From: an uncultured Legionella sp.
Lineage (GTDB): Bacteria > Pseudomonadota > Gammaproteobacteria > Legionellales > Legionellaceae
Assembly: GCA_903885895.1 (NCBI GenBank)
Contig: CAISKC010000003.1
Location: 1-7,792, forward strand
Reading direction: 5' to 3'
Length of the DNA stretch: 7,792 nucleotides
Made by a program: the position numbers and the translations under genes
In this document: positions 1-7,031 of the stretch, piece by piece
Layout of the letters: every line of letters begins with the position of its first letter
Numbering within the stretch: the stretch's first letter is position 1
The notes under the pieces: model-generated
The model's input: only the letters and a program-made list of their open reading frames with translations
What the model was told of the DNA's origin: nothing
Database searches by the model: none

Positions 1-8
1 ATTTGCCC

Positions 9-62
9 GCTCGAATTTTTATCTATTCCCTAAAAACACTGGGAATAGATAAAAATTCGAGC
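9..62. repeat. 54-bp perfect palindrome (22-bp arms, 10-nt loop)
   Basis: Arms 9-30 and 41-62 are exact reverse complements over 22 bases, separated by the 10-nt spacer TAAAAACACT. The arms are AT-rich inside with short GC ends. No T-run follows either arm, so it does not look like an ordinary intrinsic terminator. It ends 66 nt before the start codon of the secreted-protein gene, so it could form a hairpin in that gene's leader or be a dispersed palindromic element. The window starts only 8 bases to its left, so the upstream gene it may relate to is not visible. Confidence 0.85.
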
Positions 63-117
63 ACCATAAACACTAAAATCCAACCCTCTCAGTGTTGCAC
101 TTCACTTGTGAATCGGC

Positions 118-122
118 GGGAG
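118..122 (+). promoter_or_regulatory. Ribosome-binding site deciding the start of the 129-440 gene
   Basis: GGGAG lies 6 nt before the ATG at 129, an optimal Shine-Dalgarno position. It picks the ATG at 129 over the in-frame ATG at position 3, which has no visible site and would run through the palindrome at 9-62. Confidence 0.75.
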
Positions 123-128
123 CGTAAA

Positions 129-440
129 ATGAAAGGATTCATAAAAACTGTCATATGTCTTGGATTAGTATCAGTACTGCATGGACAAGCTATAGCTAAG
201 TCCGTGCCTACTTGCGAACCTGTAGCATCTCCAGTACCAAACAGCGGTAAGTGTCAGGATTTAACCAAACAAGATTTAACGGGAACGCCAAACTGCGCAA
301 ACTTCTATGCGCCAGCTAACAATAAGCACAAAAAATGTATTAAAGCATCCCATAAATCAAAGCATCCGTGTCGCCAAGGACATAGCATATGCACACCGAG
401 CGCTGCGTCAAGTAGCGACAACGCAGCCCCTGCCCAATAG
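129..440 (+). CDS. Small secreted cysteine-rich protein, function unknown
   Basis: Encodes 103 aa; I do not recognise the family. Residues 1-23 form a classical Sec signal peptide: basic start MKGFIK, hydrophobic core VICLGLVSVL, and an AIA signal-peptidase I site, so cleavage is likely after A23. The mature part would be about 80 residues, basic and rich in Lys, His, Ser and Pro. It has six cysteines (C29, C42, C56, C70, C81, C88), an even number compatible with three disulfides formed in the periplasm or outside the cell. The tail from about residue 89 is a Ser/Ala/Pro-rich low-complexity stretch. The start at 129 is chosen because a signal peptide begins exactly there and a good Shine-Dalgarno precedes it. 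The gene ends with two in-frame stops (TAG TAA). It converges on ileS. No convincing promoter was found between the palindrome and the start. Secretion is well supported; the role is not. Confidence 0.75.
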   Translation: MKGFIKTVICLGLVSVLHGQAIAKSVPTCEPVASPVPNSGKCQDLTKQDLTGTPNCANFYAPANNKHKKCIKASHKSKHPCRQGHSICTPSAASSSDNAAPAQ

Positions 441-471
441 TAAGACAGTTTTTATAATTTGAAAAGATAGC

Positions 472-557
472 AAAAAAACTAAAGTCTGTTGACAATTCAG
501 ACGCCTACGCCCCGAACACACCACTGGACGTAGGGATTCTCGAAATGAATTGTCAAC
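472..557 (-). terminator. Nested inverted repeat between convergent genes, probable ileS terminator
   Basis: Outer arms 488-498 (GTTGACAATTC) and 547-557 are perfect 11-bp complements. Inside them CCTACG (504-509) pairs with CGTAGG (529-534). The whole hairpin spans 70 nt and starts 14 nt past the ileS stop. On the ileS (minus) strand it is followed, 9 nt after the stem, by seven T (positions 478-472), so it can serve as a rather loose intrinsic terminator for ileS. On the plus strand no T-run follows directly. The two-tier stem and the large asymmetric internal loop also fit a dispersed palindromic element that has taken on this job. Confidence 0.55.
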
Positions 558-571
558 CAACCCAACTCGTT

Positions 572-3388
572 TTACACATATAAACGTGTTTCACCCTCTC
601 CATGTAAATTCTCTACACAACGTCCACAAATCTCTGGATGCGCAGCGTCTACACCCACATCTGGGACATGATGCCAGCAACGCGTACATTTCTTAGAGGA
701 TGTTTTATTAACCACCACAGCATACTGCCCTGTTTCACTACACAATGCATCAGCAGGCCAAGTATCGGTTTGGATAACTTCAACTTTTGAACTAAGAAAG
801 ACAAAGCGTAATTCATCATGCAAACGCTCCATATAAGCCAACGCTTCTGGTTTGACATACAGCGTCACTTCCACTTCTAAAGATTGGGCAAATAATTTTT
901 GATTACGCCCGTTCTCAATAGCTTTGTTCACATCATTACGCATTTGGAGCATATATTGCCAAAAATCCGCATCTAAATTGGTATCCGCATCCATAGGAAA
1001 TAAATGATCGTACCAAGTATCCAAAAATACGTATTTCCCATGCTCACCCGGCATATAATTCCAAATTTCATCTGCCGTGAAAGACAAGATCGGTGCTATC
1101 CAGCGCACAAAGGCCTGCAAGAGATGATATATCGCCGTTTGACTACTACGACGCGCACGCGCATCACTTGGTAGCGTATATTGACGATCTTTGATGATTT
1201 CAAAATAAAAAGCACCCATTTGAATAGAACAAAAATGCATAATATTTTTTAAAATCTTATGGAATTGGTAACCGGTATAATCCTCTAAGATTTTTTGTTG
1301 CATCTGATAAGCCGCATCAACCGCCCAACGGTCCAATGCCAGCATCTCAGATGCTGCAACCATATCCGTTTTAGGATCAAAATCATGCAAGCTTGCGAGA
1401 AGATAACGCCCAGTATTCCGGATCCGGCGGTACATATCGGAAGTAGATTGTAAGATCTGCTTAGAAAGCGTCATTTCTTTCGAATACTCTGTCGAAGCCA
1501 CCCATAGACGCAGAATATCGGCACCATATTCCTTAATGATATCGTTGGGTTCAATACCATTGCCCATCGATTTGGACATTTTACGACCAGTACTATCTAC
1601 TGTAAACCCATGAGTAACGACTTGTTTATACGGTGCTTGCTCCGTGATAGCGGTGCCTAATACCAAAGACGACATCAACCAGCCTCGGTATTGATCTACC
1701 CCTTCCATATATAAGTCAGAACGTTGACCGTGGAATTCAGGACGTTTTTTTACCACAGATAAACTAGTACAACCGGCATCAAACCAAACGTCTAATACAT
1801 CTAATACTTTTTCATAGTCATCAGCATCATCGCCCAGTAACGTCTTAGGATCGAGCGACCACCAAACCTCAATGCCAGATTGATTGATTTCGTCAGCCAC
1901 TTTTTGCATGATAGCGACCATATTGGGATGCAGGATTTGTGTATGTTTGTGGATGAAGAGACACATGGGGATCCCCCAAGCTCTCTGTCTTGATATGCAC
2001 CAATCAGGCCTTTTCTCTGTCATTAATTTCAGCAAATTACCACCATGACTTGGCGACCATTGTACTTGCGCGATTTGCTCTATCAATACATCACGTAGAT
2101 GATGCCGACTCAGATCCACAAACCACTGCGGCGTCGCTTTGAAAATGATAGGGGTATTATGACGCCAACAATGGGGGTAACTATGCACATACTCTTCACG
2201 TAAAAATAAAGTGTCTTGCGCGACTAACACATCTAACAAAGTTTTGTTCGCTTCGGTAATCGTTTGATTTTCCACGTATTGCGTACCGGGGATAAACTTA
2301 CAATCAGAAGACAACAAATTAGTGATTTCAAGTTTATAAGCTTGACCGACGATATAATCATCCTGGCCGTGTGCTGGAGCGGTATGCACCGCGCCTGTGC
2401 CAGACTCATCTGTGACATGCTCACCTAAAATGATAGGGACTTCCACGGCATAAAAAGGATGTTTCACCAACTCAAGCTCTAACGTCACTCCTTTGCAAAT
2501 ACCCAACACTTGATAATGCGTGATATTTTTCTTCTGCATCAACTCACTCACCAAGGAACTAGCGACAATGAGCTTTTCCGCATTGGAACCATATTCCACA
2601 ACGGCATATTCAATATCCGGATGCACTGCAACCGCTTTATTAGCAGGTAGTGTCCAAATAGTGGTGGTCCAAATTAAAATAGACAAGGGACCTGTCAATT
2701 GTGGCAAATGAAGCTTTTTATACACCGATTCAGGATCAGACACTGCAAACTTCACATAAACAGATGTGGACGTAACGTTTTCATACTCGACTTCCGCTTC
2801 TGCCAGCGATGAACCGCAACTCGTACACCAATTCACGGGTTTGTTATTTCGAACGATATAACCTTTTTCCAATAATTGCGCCAGAATACGCACATTTTCT
2901 GCTTCAATGGCAGGATCCATGGTGAGATAAGGTTTGTCCCAATCTCCCATAATCCCTAACCGCTGAAAATCAGCTTTTTGCAGGGCTACTTGTTCTGTTG
3001 CATAGACGCGACAAGCTTGTTGAAACGCATAAGGATTCGCTTTGTCACAGGCATGCCCCAATTTTTTTTCTACTTTTAATTCAATTGGCAAGCCGTGACA
3101 ATCCCAACCAGGAATATACGGAGTATGAAAACCAGACAGCGTCTTGGATTTGATAATAATATCTTTGATGACTTTATTTAAAGCATGTCCCAAATGAATA
3201 TTACCGTTGGCATACGGTGGCCCATCGTGCAGGATAAACATCTTATCCGGCGATTTGCTTGCCAACATTTGTTCGTATAATTTATCCAATTTCCATTGCT
3301 GCAAACGCGCAGGCTCATTGGCTGCTAAATTGCCTCGCATAGGAAAATCGGTAACAGGAAGATGAAGCGTTTCTTTATAATCTTGCAC
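572..3388 (-). CDS. ileS: Isoleucyl-tRNA synthetase
   Basis: Charges tRNA-Ile with isoleucine using ATP in the cytoplasm; essential for translation. The 938-aa product equals the usual bacterial length. Visible landmarks: HIGH-type motif HLGH at 65-68 in PPYANGNIHLGH; GWDCHGLP at 94-101; editing-domain threonine stretch WTTT with T241-T243; editing loop VHTAPAHGQDDY with D344 in the place of the conserved editing aspartate; KMSKS at 603-607; C-terminal zinc cysteines C901, C904, C921, C924. All catalytic, editing and zinc elements are intact. The start is GTG, preceded by AAAAGG; the N-terminus MQDYKETLHLPVTDFPMRG matches the family start closely, so no ATG further in is needed. Many gammaproteobacteria keep ribF-ileS-lspA together. 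Here neither neighbour is present: the gene is convergent with a secreted-protein gene and divergent from the membrane/VWA operon. Confidence 0.98.
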   Translation of the reverse strand: MQDYKETLHLPVTDFPMRGNLAANEPARLQQWKLDKLYEQMLASKSPDKMFILHDGPPYANGNIHLGHALNKVIKDIIIKSKTLSGFHTPYIPGWDCHGLPIELKVEKKLGHACDKANPYAFQQACRVYATEQVALQKADFQRLGIMGDWDKPYLTMDPAIEAENVRILAQLLEKGYIVRNNKPVNWCTSCGSSLAEAEVEYENVTSTSVYVKFAVSDPESVYKKLHLPQLTGPLSILIWTTTIWTLPANKAVAVHPDIEYAVVEYGSNAEKLIVASSLVSELMQKKNITHYQVLGICKGVTLELELVKHPFYAVEVPIILGEHVTDESGTGAVHTAPAHGQDDYIVGQAYKLEITNLLSSDCKFIPGTQYVENQTITEANKTLLDVLVAQDTLFLREEYVHSYPHCWRHNTPIIFKATPQWFVDLSRHHLRDVLIEQIAQVQWSPSHGGNLLKLMTEKRPDWCISRQRAWGIPMCLFIHKHTQILHPNMVAIMQKVADEINQSGIEVWWSLDPKTLLGDDADDYEKVLDVLDVWFDAGCTSLSVVKKRPEFHGQRSDLYMEGVDQYRGWLMSSLVLGTAITEQAPYKQVVTHGFTVDSTGRKMSKSMGNGIEPNDIIKEYGADILRLWVASTEYSKEMTLSKQILQSTSDMYRRIRNTGRYLLASLHDFDPKTDMVAASEMLALDRWAVDAAYQMQQKILEDYTGYQFHKILKNIMHFCSIQMGAFYFEIIKDRQYTLPSDARARRSSQTAIYHLLQAFVRWIAPILSFTADEIWNYMPGEHGKYVFLDTWYDHLFPMDADTNLDADFWQYMLQMRNDVNKAIENGRNQKLFAQSLEVEVTLYVKPEALAYMERLHDELRFVFLSSKVEVIQTDTWPADALCSETGQYAVVVNKTSSKKCTRCWHHVPDVGVDAAHPEICGRCVENLHGEGETRLYV

Positions 3389-3396
3389 AATCTAAG

Positions 3397-3402
3397 CCTT
3401 TT
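3397..3402 (-). promoter_or_regulatory. Ribosome-binding site for the ileS GTG start
   Basis: On the minus strand AAAAGG ends 8 nt before the GTG. It supports GTG as the true initiation codon of ileS. Confidence 0.6.
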
Positions 3403-3412
3403 ATGCACGTAA

Positions 3413-3432
3413 TAGCGTGACCTGAGACGCTA
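3413..3432. promoter_or_regulatory. 6-bp dyad overlapping the proposed ileS -10
   Basis: TAGCGT (3413-3418) and ACGCTA (3427-3432) are perfect inverted copies around an 8-nt spacer. The right arm coincides with the proposed -10 of ileS. It may be an operator-like site, or chance. Confidence 0.25.
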
Positions 3433-3455
3433 ATCGAAAATGAGTACAATGTCAA
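3427..3455 (-). promoter_or_regulatory. Candidate ileS promoter
   Basis: Read on the minus strand: a perfect -35 TTGACA (3455-3450), a 17-nt spacer, and a weak -10 TAGCGT (3432-3427, three of six matches). Transcription would begin near 3420, giving a leader of about 30 nt. The leader is too short for a T-box or a leader peptide. Confidence 0.45.
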
Positions 3456-3659
3456 TCTGGACTTTCGCTATTTTTGTCCATAATTCATAAATCGTAGCGC
3501 ATCAAAAGCGGTTCGTACAAAATCATGTGGCCTCTCCAAATACAAACCACAGGACTTAGGGAGTCGACTTATCAACCAGACCTAACGAAGAACCGATACA
3601 AAAATGATAATAACCCAGAATTAGCTTACTTCCAAAACAGCCCTATCTCCAAAATATAG

Positions 3660-3688
3660 TTGTGCTTTTTTAAAAACGCATGTATAAT
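3660..3688 (+). promoter_or_regulatory. Promoter of the membrane-hairpin/VWA operon
   Basis: Perfect -10 TATAAT at 3683-3688, a 17-nt spacer, and -35 TTGTGC at 3660-3665 (keeps the TTG). Transcription would start near 3695, leaving about 20 nt of leader before the ATG at 3716. The -10 overlaps the upstream in-frame ATG at 3680, which therefore cannot be the translation start of this transcript. Confidence 0.65.
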
Positions 3689-3703
3689 TTTCGACCTTAT
3701 TAT

Positions 3704-3708
3704 AAGGG
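3704..3708 (+). promoter_or_regulatory. Ribosome-binding site deciding the 3716 start
   Basis: AAGGG ends 7 nt before the ATG at 3716. Together with the promoter position it fixes the start of the 262-aa protein. Confidence 0.75.
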
Positions 3709-3715
3709 TGATATT

Positions 3716-4504
3716 ATGGCAAAAACCAATAGTTCTAACAGTCTTTCACAACCTGGGGCACGCATCCGTTTTCCAAATTTCCATCATGATCCACGGCGTA
3801 TGCTACGGATTACCCTTGCAGTTGGTATGAGCATAGCTATCATTGCTTTTACCTCTGGCTTGAGCCTATTAGCTTCCGTTGCCATCGTTGCTGCAAGCAT
3901 GCTGATACCGATAACAGTCGATGCTTTACTCGGATTTTTTTCAAGAAATCCCAGCCGTAGAAATCCTCCGGCACAGACCTCTGGAACGATGCCTCTCTCA
4001 CAAGATGCTCAAACCGCTATTTTACTTCAGCCAAGTTCAACCCCAGCACCAACACCGTCTGTTGATGCATCTGCACGGACTACCGCTGTACCAACAACCA
4101 GCGCAACGATATTACAGACTAGTTCTTCGACTTCATTGCAAGAAACATCAGCAAGATCTATCACAACTTTGATTCCAGAAACACTCATACCATCCAAAAT
4201 AGCATCATCCACTGCAACGATCATGACAGCATTAAACCCAAATGAAACGTTCATAACGCCTATAGCACAGCCCAATATTTTAAGCTCGGCTTCCATTGCT
4301 GCTGTAGATACCCTTTCAGTACCTCGCGCATTGGATCAAAATTCACGTTTAACACCTATCACAACATCTGCCCTTAACCCTAAAAAGTTAGATCCTAAAA
4401 AAGTGAGCACAGACAATCCGTTTCAAAATTTCAACCGTCATACTTCGGACAATCCACTCACAAATATATCTTCACAATCGACAGGCCAAACTCGACGCCG
4501 CTAA
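3716..4504 (+). CDS. Membrane-hairpin protein with Ser/Thr/Pro-rich tail, function unknown
   Basis: Encodes 262 aa of no recognised family. Residues 1-29 are polar with basic residues (RIR, HHDPRR). Two hydrophobic helices follow, about 30-48 and 50-76, joined by a very tight turn (TSG). Basic residues flank both sides (RRMLR before, RNPSRR after), so the positive-inside rule puts both ends in the cytoplasm. From residue 80 to the end the chain is low-complexity, rich in Ser, Thr, Pro and Ala, without cysteine or tryptophan and probably disordered. Degenerate internal echoes occur: TALNPN (171-176) and SALNPK (219-224); DNPF (233-236) and DNPL (245-248). It ends QTRRR. It is the first gene of an operon with the VWA gene 38 nt downstream, whose product also ends in an arginine cluster. 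A membrane anchor or scaffold for that protein is an inference. A secreted effector acting on host membranes is an alternative with no direct evidence. Confidence 0.75.
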   Translation: MAKTNSSNSLSQPGARIRFPNFHHDPRRMLRITLAVGMSIAIIAFTSGLSLLASVAIVAASMLIPITVDALLGFFSRNPSRRNPPAQTSGTMPLSQDAQTAILLQPSSTPAPTPSVDASARTTAVPTTSATILQTSSSTSLQETSARSITTLIPETLIPSKIASSTATIMTALNPNETFITPIAQPNILSSASIAAVDTLSVPRALDQNSRLTPITTSALNPKKLDPKKVSTDNPFQNFNRHTSDNPLTNISSQSTGQTRRR

Positions 4505-4542
4505 CGATTTCACGAAGACTTTCACGATATTGGAGAAAATAC

Positions 4543-6918
4543 ATGATTAATTTTTCAGAAATAGCACATAGTGTCTCTAGATATACTGCAATGGCACTTG
4601 CGGCCACAATGAAACATATCCCTTTAACAAGCTTACGAGGCGTTACTAGTAACGCTAGCTCTCGTAGTAGAGTAGTCTATAGCCGTAATCGAGGCGATAT
4701 CAGCATGCCGGCCATACCAGACCAGCAAGCGCCAACCTCTATAGAGCCTTCTACTGAACAGACATTACTTCAAACTTGTTTAGATCTTGTCCGTGTTGAG
4801 ATCACAAACCAAGGCATGGTCATCCACATCATGGGTGCCAGTGCTGAGGAAATTGACGTATTACGTGTAGCTTTTCAAAATATGAATTTAAACGTTGATG
4901 AATATGCTAGTTCTAATCATTCCAGTTCCAGTTCCAATCAAACAGGTAATACGCTGTTTCTCATCCAACACAACCAAGTATTTCGTTTGTTATTTAGATT
5001 AGGTTTTGATGGACGCGATGTGTTTGACGCTTATGAAGCAGCGCGGATCCGCGGTGCACTGCATTTTGATGCGCCACAAACAGGCCCTGTTGTTCATGTT
5101 GCTTACCGTCAATATGCTGCTATGGCAAAACTAACAAAAGATCTGGAAGGGATGCTGCCAGACGTAAAATTTCAATGCAGACAAATTAGCAGAGATGCTC
5201 GATTAGAAGCCATTCCAAACGAGTTAGATCGCTTATATACTTTGCTCACAAAAGAAATAGCAGATTATCCAACAATTTCAATGGCAAGAGCCGCTATTTA
5301 CGACCAATTGCAACATGTCGTGCAACAATTTGGCTCAGTCCTACAAGATCCGGCTTTTTATCAAGCACCCAAAAAATCACTTCACAATAAGATTTTTAGC
5401 AATTTTGACGCAATGGCAGCATCCTGCTTATTCTATGCTGATGCCATATGGTCCCAGTTTACTGTAAAACCTTTAGCAGCATCTGAAGAGGCCGCTGTAA
5501 CAGTCGTCTCAGAGCCATTGAAAGCAGCATCTGAAGAAGCCGCTGTAGCAGTCGTCTCAGAGCCATTGAAAGCAGCATCTGAAGAGGCCGCTGTAGCAGT
5601 ATTAGCAGCAGAAGAAACCGCTGACATCTCATCGAAAAAAGCAAAATTTAAACCAGAAGAAACCTTTAACTACACTGATATCGCTAGAAATAATACAAAA
5701 ATTACCTTACGTAGCCGAGTCGGTCGCATAGTACCCAACCCTATCACAGGTAATGTACAGATCGGTGCAGTGATAGAAACATGCGCAACAGAAGTACCAT
5801 CCAATACACCCCTCCATGTTATTTTTATTGTCGATGTGAGTGGTAGTATGGGAGACCTTACGTTCGATAACAGTAGAATATCAGCAGCATCTCAATTGGT
5901 AGGTGCGGTGACTGAACAACTCCAATCAACCGATTATATTGATATCATGGTTTTTGGTCAGACCGCCAGGCACACAGATGGCGGCTTTGCTACCGAAGCG
6001 AAAAAAGCGCAACTATTGACTAGAAATCAGCGCAACGATATTTGCTTATCCTCTGCTTATCTTTCTGGGGTAAATCGTGATTCAACTCATTTAGATGAAG
6101 TCGCTAAAATGTTACCCCCTATCGCCCAAGCAGATCAATTAATAGGATGCCAAACTATCGTCATGCTTTTATCTGATGGCGGAACGGATGCATCCCATGC
6201 AGCAACATTAAATTACGTTGGTAATCCTGGCGCGTCCAGCCTTGTGCGTGATACGTTGTTAGAGAAATGGCATTTGAATTCAGAACAGACTCGTTTTGTT
6301 GCGATGGGGATAGGATCAGGTGTTTCTTGTGACGTGATAAAAGCTTTTGCTGATGATAATGATTTTCTTTTAATGGATGACAGCGACATATCCAATAGCG
6401 CTCGATACACAGAACTAAAAAATAGCTTTTTATTAAAATGTAAACCGTTCACTCAAGTTGCCGTCTCTGCTACTTTAACAACCCCTGATGGTTTGCATGG
6501 ATTTCTTGAAACAACGCAGGGTAGAGATCATTCTGTCGCTTATATAGAGCTCATCGCCAAAATGCTGCAACAACGTGGCCTACCCATGAGTCTCATCCTA
6601 AATATGTTGATACCATTTTTGGAACCCAAGCGCTTCCTTTGCCTCTCACAAACAGAATGTGTTCAAATCCCCAGGAAATTTGTGATTCCGCATGCGCATT
6701 TGGTCTCGAGCCTTTCATTATTTGTACGACCAACTGTGTCTAGTTCTTCAGATTATATGCAAAGCAATATGGGTCACATCGAAGAAACTGACCCCGTCGA
6801 TGATGATTTAAATACACAAATCACCTCTTATGAGCAAGCAGTTACTGCAACACAAAGTAACCAGGGTGGTGGTATGGACAATGCCAGAAATTATCAAGCC
6901 CGTTCCGGTAGGCGTTAA
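4543..6918 (+). CDS. von Willebrand factor A (VWA) domain protein
   Basis: Encodes 791 aa. Strong Shine-Dalgarno GGAGA (4532-4536) precedes the ATG; no signal peptide or clear membrane helix is seen. Approximate layout: 1-65 basic, Ser-rich; 66-170 an unrecognised alpha/beta-looking region broken by a Ser-rich linker (123-132); 185-305 mainly helical; 312-353 tandem 16-residue repeats (AASEEAAVAVVSEPLK type) plus a decayed copy; 371-425 predicted beta strands; VWA domain about 427-600; C-terminal region 620-740; a disordered acidic, then Gln/Asn-rich tail ending SGRR. The VWA fold shows a full MIDAS metal site: DVSGS (D431, S433, S435), a likely T515 in DSTHL, and D545 in LSDGGTD. Such domains bind protein ligands through a divalent metal, so this is probably an adhesion or scaffold component. 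There is no AAA+ MoxR/RavA partner, as seen with many cytoplasmic VWA proteins. It is cotranscribed with the upstream membrane-hairpin gene. Ligand and location are unknown. Confidence 0.88.
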   Translation: MINFSEIAHSVSRYTAMALAATMKHIPLTSLRGVTSNASSRSRVVYSRNRGDISMPAIPDQQAPTSIEPSTEQTLLQTCLDLVRVEITNQGMVIHIMGASAEEIDVLRVAFQNMNLNVDEYASSNHSSSSSNQTGNTLFLIQHNQVFRLLFRLGFDGRDVFDAYEAARIRGALHFDAPQTGPVVHVAYRQYAAMAKLTKDLEGMLPDVKFQCRQISRDARLEAIPNELDRLYTLLTKEIADYPTISMARAAIYDQLQHVVQQFGSVLQDPAFYQAPKKSLHNKIFSNFDAMAASCLFYADAIWSQFTVKPLAASEEAAVTVVSEPLKAASEEAAVAVVSEPLKAASEEAAVAVLAAEETADISSKKAKFKPEETFNYTDIARNNTKITLRSRVGRIVPNPITGNVQIGAVIETCATEVPSNTPLHVIFIVDVSGSMGDLTFDNSRISAASQLVGAVTEQLQSTDYIDIMVFGQTARHTDGGFATEAKKAQLLTRNQRNDICLSSAYLSGVNRDSTHLDEVAKMLPPIAQADQLIGCQTIVMLLSDGGTDASHAATLNYVGNPGASSLVRDTLLEKWHLNSEQTRFVAMGIGSGVSCDVIKAFADDNDFLLMDDSDISNSARYTELKNSFLLKCKPFTQVAVSATLTTPDGLHGFLETTQGRDHSVAYIELIAKMLQQRGLPMSLILNMLIPFLEPKRFLCLSQTECVQIPRKFVIPHAHLVSSLSLFVRPTVSSSSDYMQSNMGHIEETDPVDDDLNTQITSYEQAVTATQSNQGGGMDNARNYQARSGRR
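5476..5630 (+). repeat. 48-bp in-frame tandem repeat inside the VWA gene
   Basis: Unit 1 is 5476-5523 and unit 2 is 5524-5571; they differ at 2 of 48 positions. Unit 3 (5572-5600) matches for 29 nt before diverging. A decayed fourth copy from 5605 encodes AAEETADIS. The unit is 16 codons long, so copy-number change keeps the frame. It encodes an Ala/Glu/Val-rich segment that spaces the N-terminal region from the VWA domain. The near-identity at DNA level points to recent duplication. Confidence 0.9.
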
Positions 6919-6930
6919 CATCCGTAAGGC

Positions 6931-6969
6931 CACTAGATTGCTTCGTCGCTACGCCCTCGCAACGACGAC
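6931..6969. repeat. Dispersed palindromic repeat (TCATTGCGAG...GCAATCT type)
   Basis: CTAGATTGCTTCGTCGCTAC followed by GCCCTCGCAACGACGA closely resembles a short palindromic repeat that I recall from intergenic regions of many bacterial genomes. Short dyads are visible: CGTCG (6944-6948) with CGACG (6963-6967), and TTGC with GCAA. It begins 12 nt after the VWA stop codon. Family assignment is from memory. Confidence 0.6.
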
Positions 6970-6978
6970 TTTGAAAAT

Positions 6979-7015
6979 CGTCCTGTACAGAGATAAGTAA
7001 CCTCTGTACAGGACG
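6979..7015. terminator. Strong hairpin between convergent genes, probable terminator
   Basis: Arms 6979-6992 (CGTCCTGTACAGAG) and 7002-7015 are perfect 14-bp complements around a 9-nt loop. On the minus strand the stem is followed by ATTTTC, a short T-run, so it most likely ends the 7032-7619 transcript. It may also block readthrough from the VWA operon, though no T-run follows on the plus strand. Confidence 0.65.
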
Positions 7016-7031
7016 TATCCGCGAATATTTA

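Larger units (their letters stand above)
3389..3715. other. Noncoding divergent intergenic region
   Basis: These 327 nt separate two divergent transcription units. The ileS promoter and ribosome-binding site lie at the left end (to 3455), and the operon promoter and ribosome-binding site at the right end (from 3660). The middle, about 3456-3659, contains no ORF of note, no tRNA-like fold and no strong inverted repeat. It may carry regulator sites that I cannot identify. Confidence 0.6.

Noticed and set aside
3..128. In-frame extension of the secreted-protein ORF to an ATG at position 3
   Set aside because: It runs through the perfect palindrome, lacks a ribosome-binding site, and would bury the signal peptide 42 residues inside the protein.
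446..480. AT-rich inverted repeat AGTTTTT/AAAAACT after the secreted-protein gene
   Set aside because: The stem is A/T only and the arms are simple homopolymer runs; pairing is expected by chance.
649..2711. Short open frames on both strands inside ileS
   Set aside because: They overlap an intact conserved gene in other frames and show no ribosome-binding sites or family features.
3389..3420. T-box or leader peptide controlling ileS
   Set aside because: The predicted leader is about 30 nt, far too short for a T-box, and no isoleucine-rich leader ORF or terminator is present.
3680..3715. Upstream ATG at 3680 for the membrane-hairpin gene
   Set aside because: It overlaps the consensus -10 TATAAT and has no Shine-Dalgarno; the ATG at 3716 has AAGGG at ideal spacing.
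5476..5600. CRISPR-like direct repeats
   Set aside because: The units are contiguous, with no unique spacers, and encode protein in frame.
5433..5644. Minus-strand open frames across the tandem repeat
   Set aside because: They are open only because the 48-bp unit repeats in frame; no start signals, and they lie inside a strongly supported gene.
6780..6918. Dot/Icm-type C-terminal translocation signal in the VWA protein
   Set aside because: The tail has some acidic residues (EETDPVDDD) but no clear E-block or hydrophobic residue near the end; too weak to claim.
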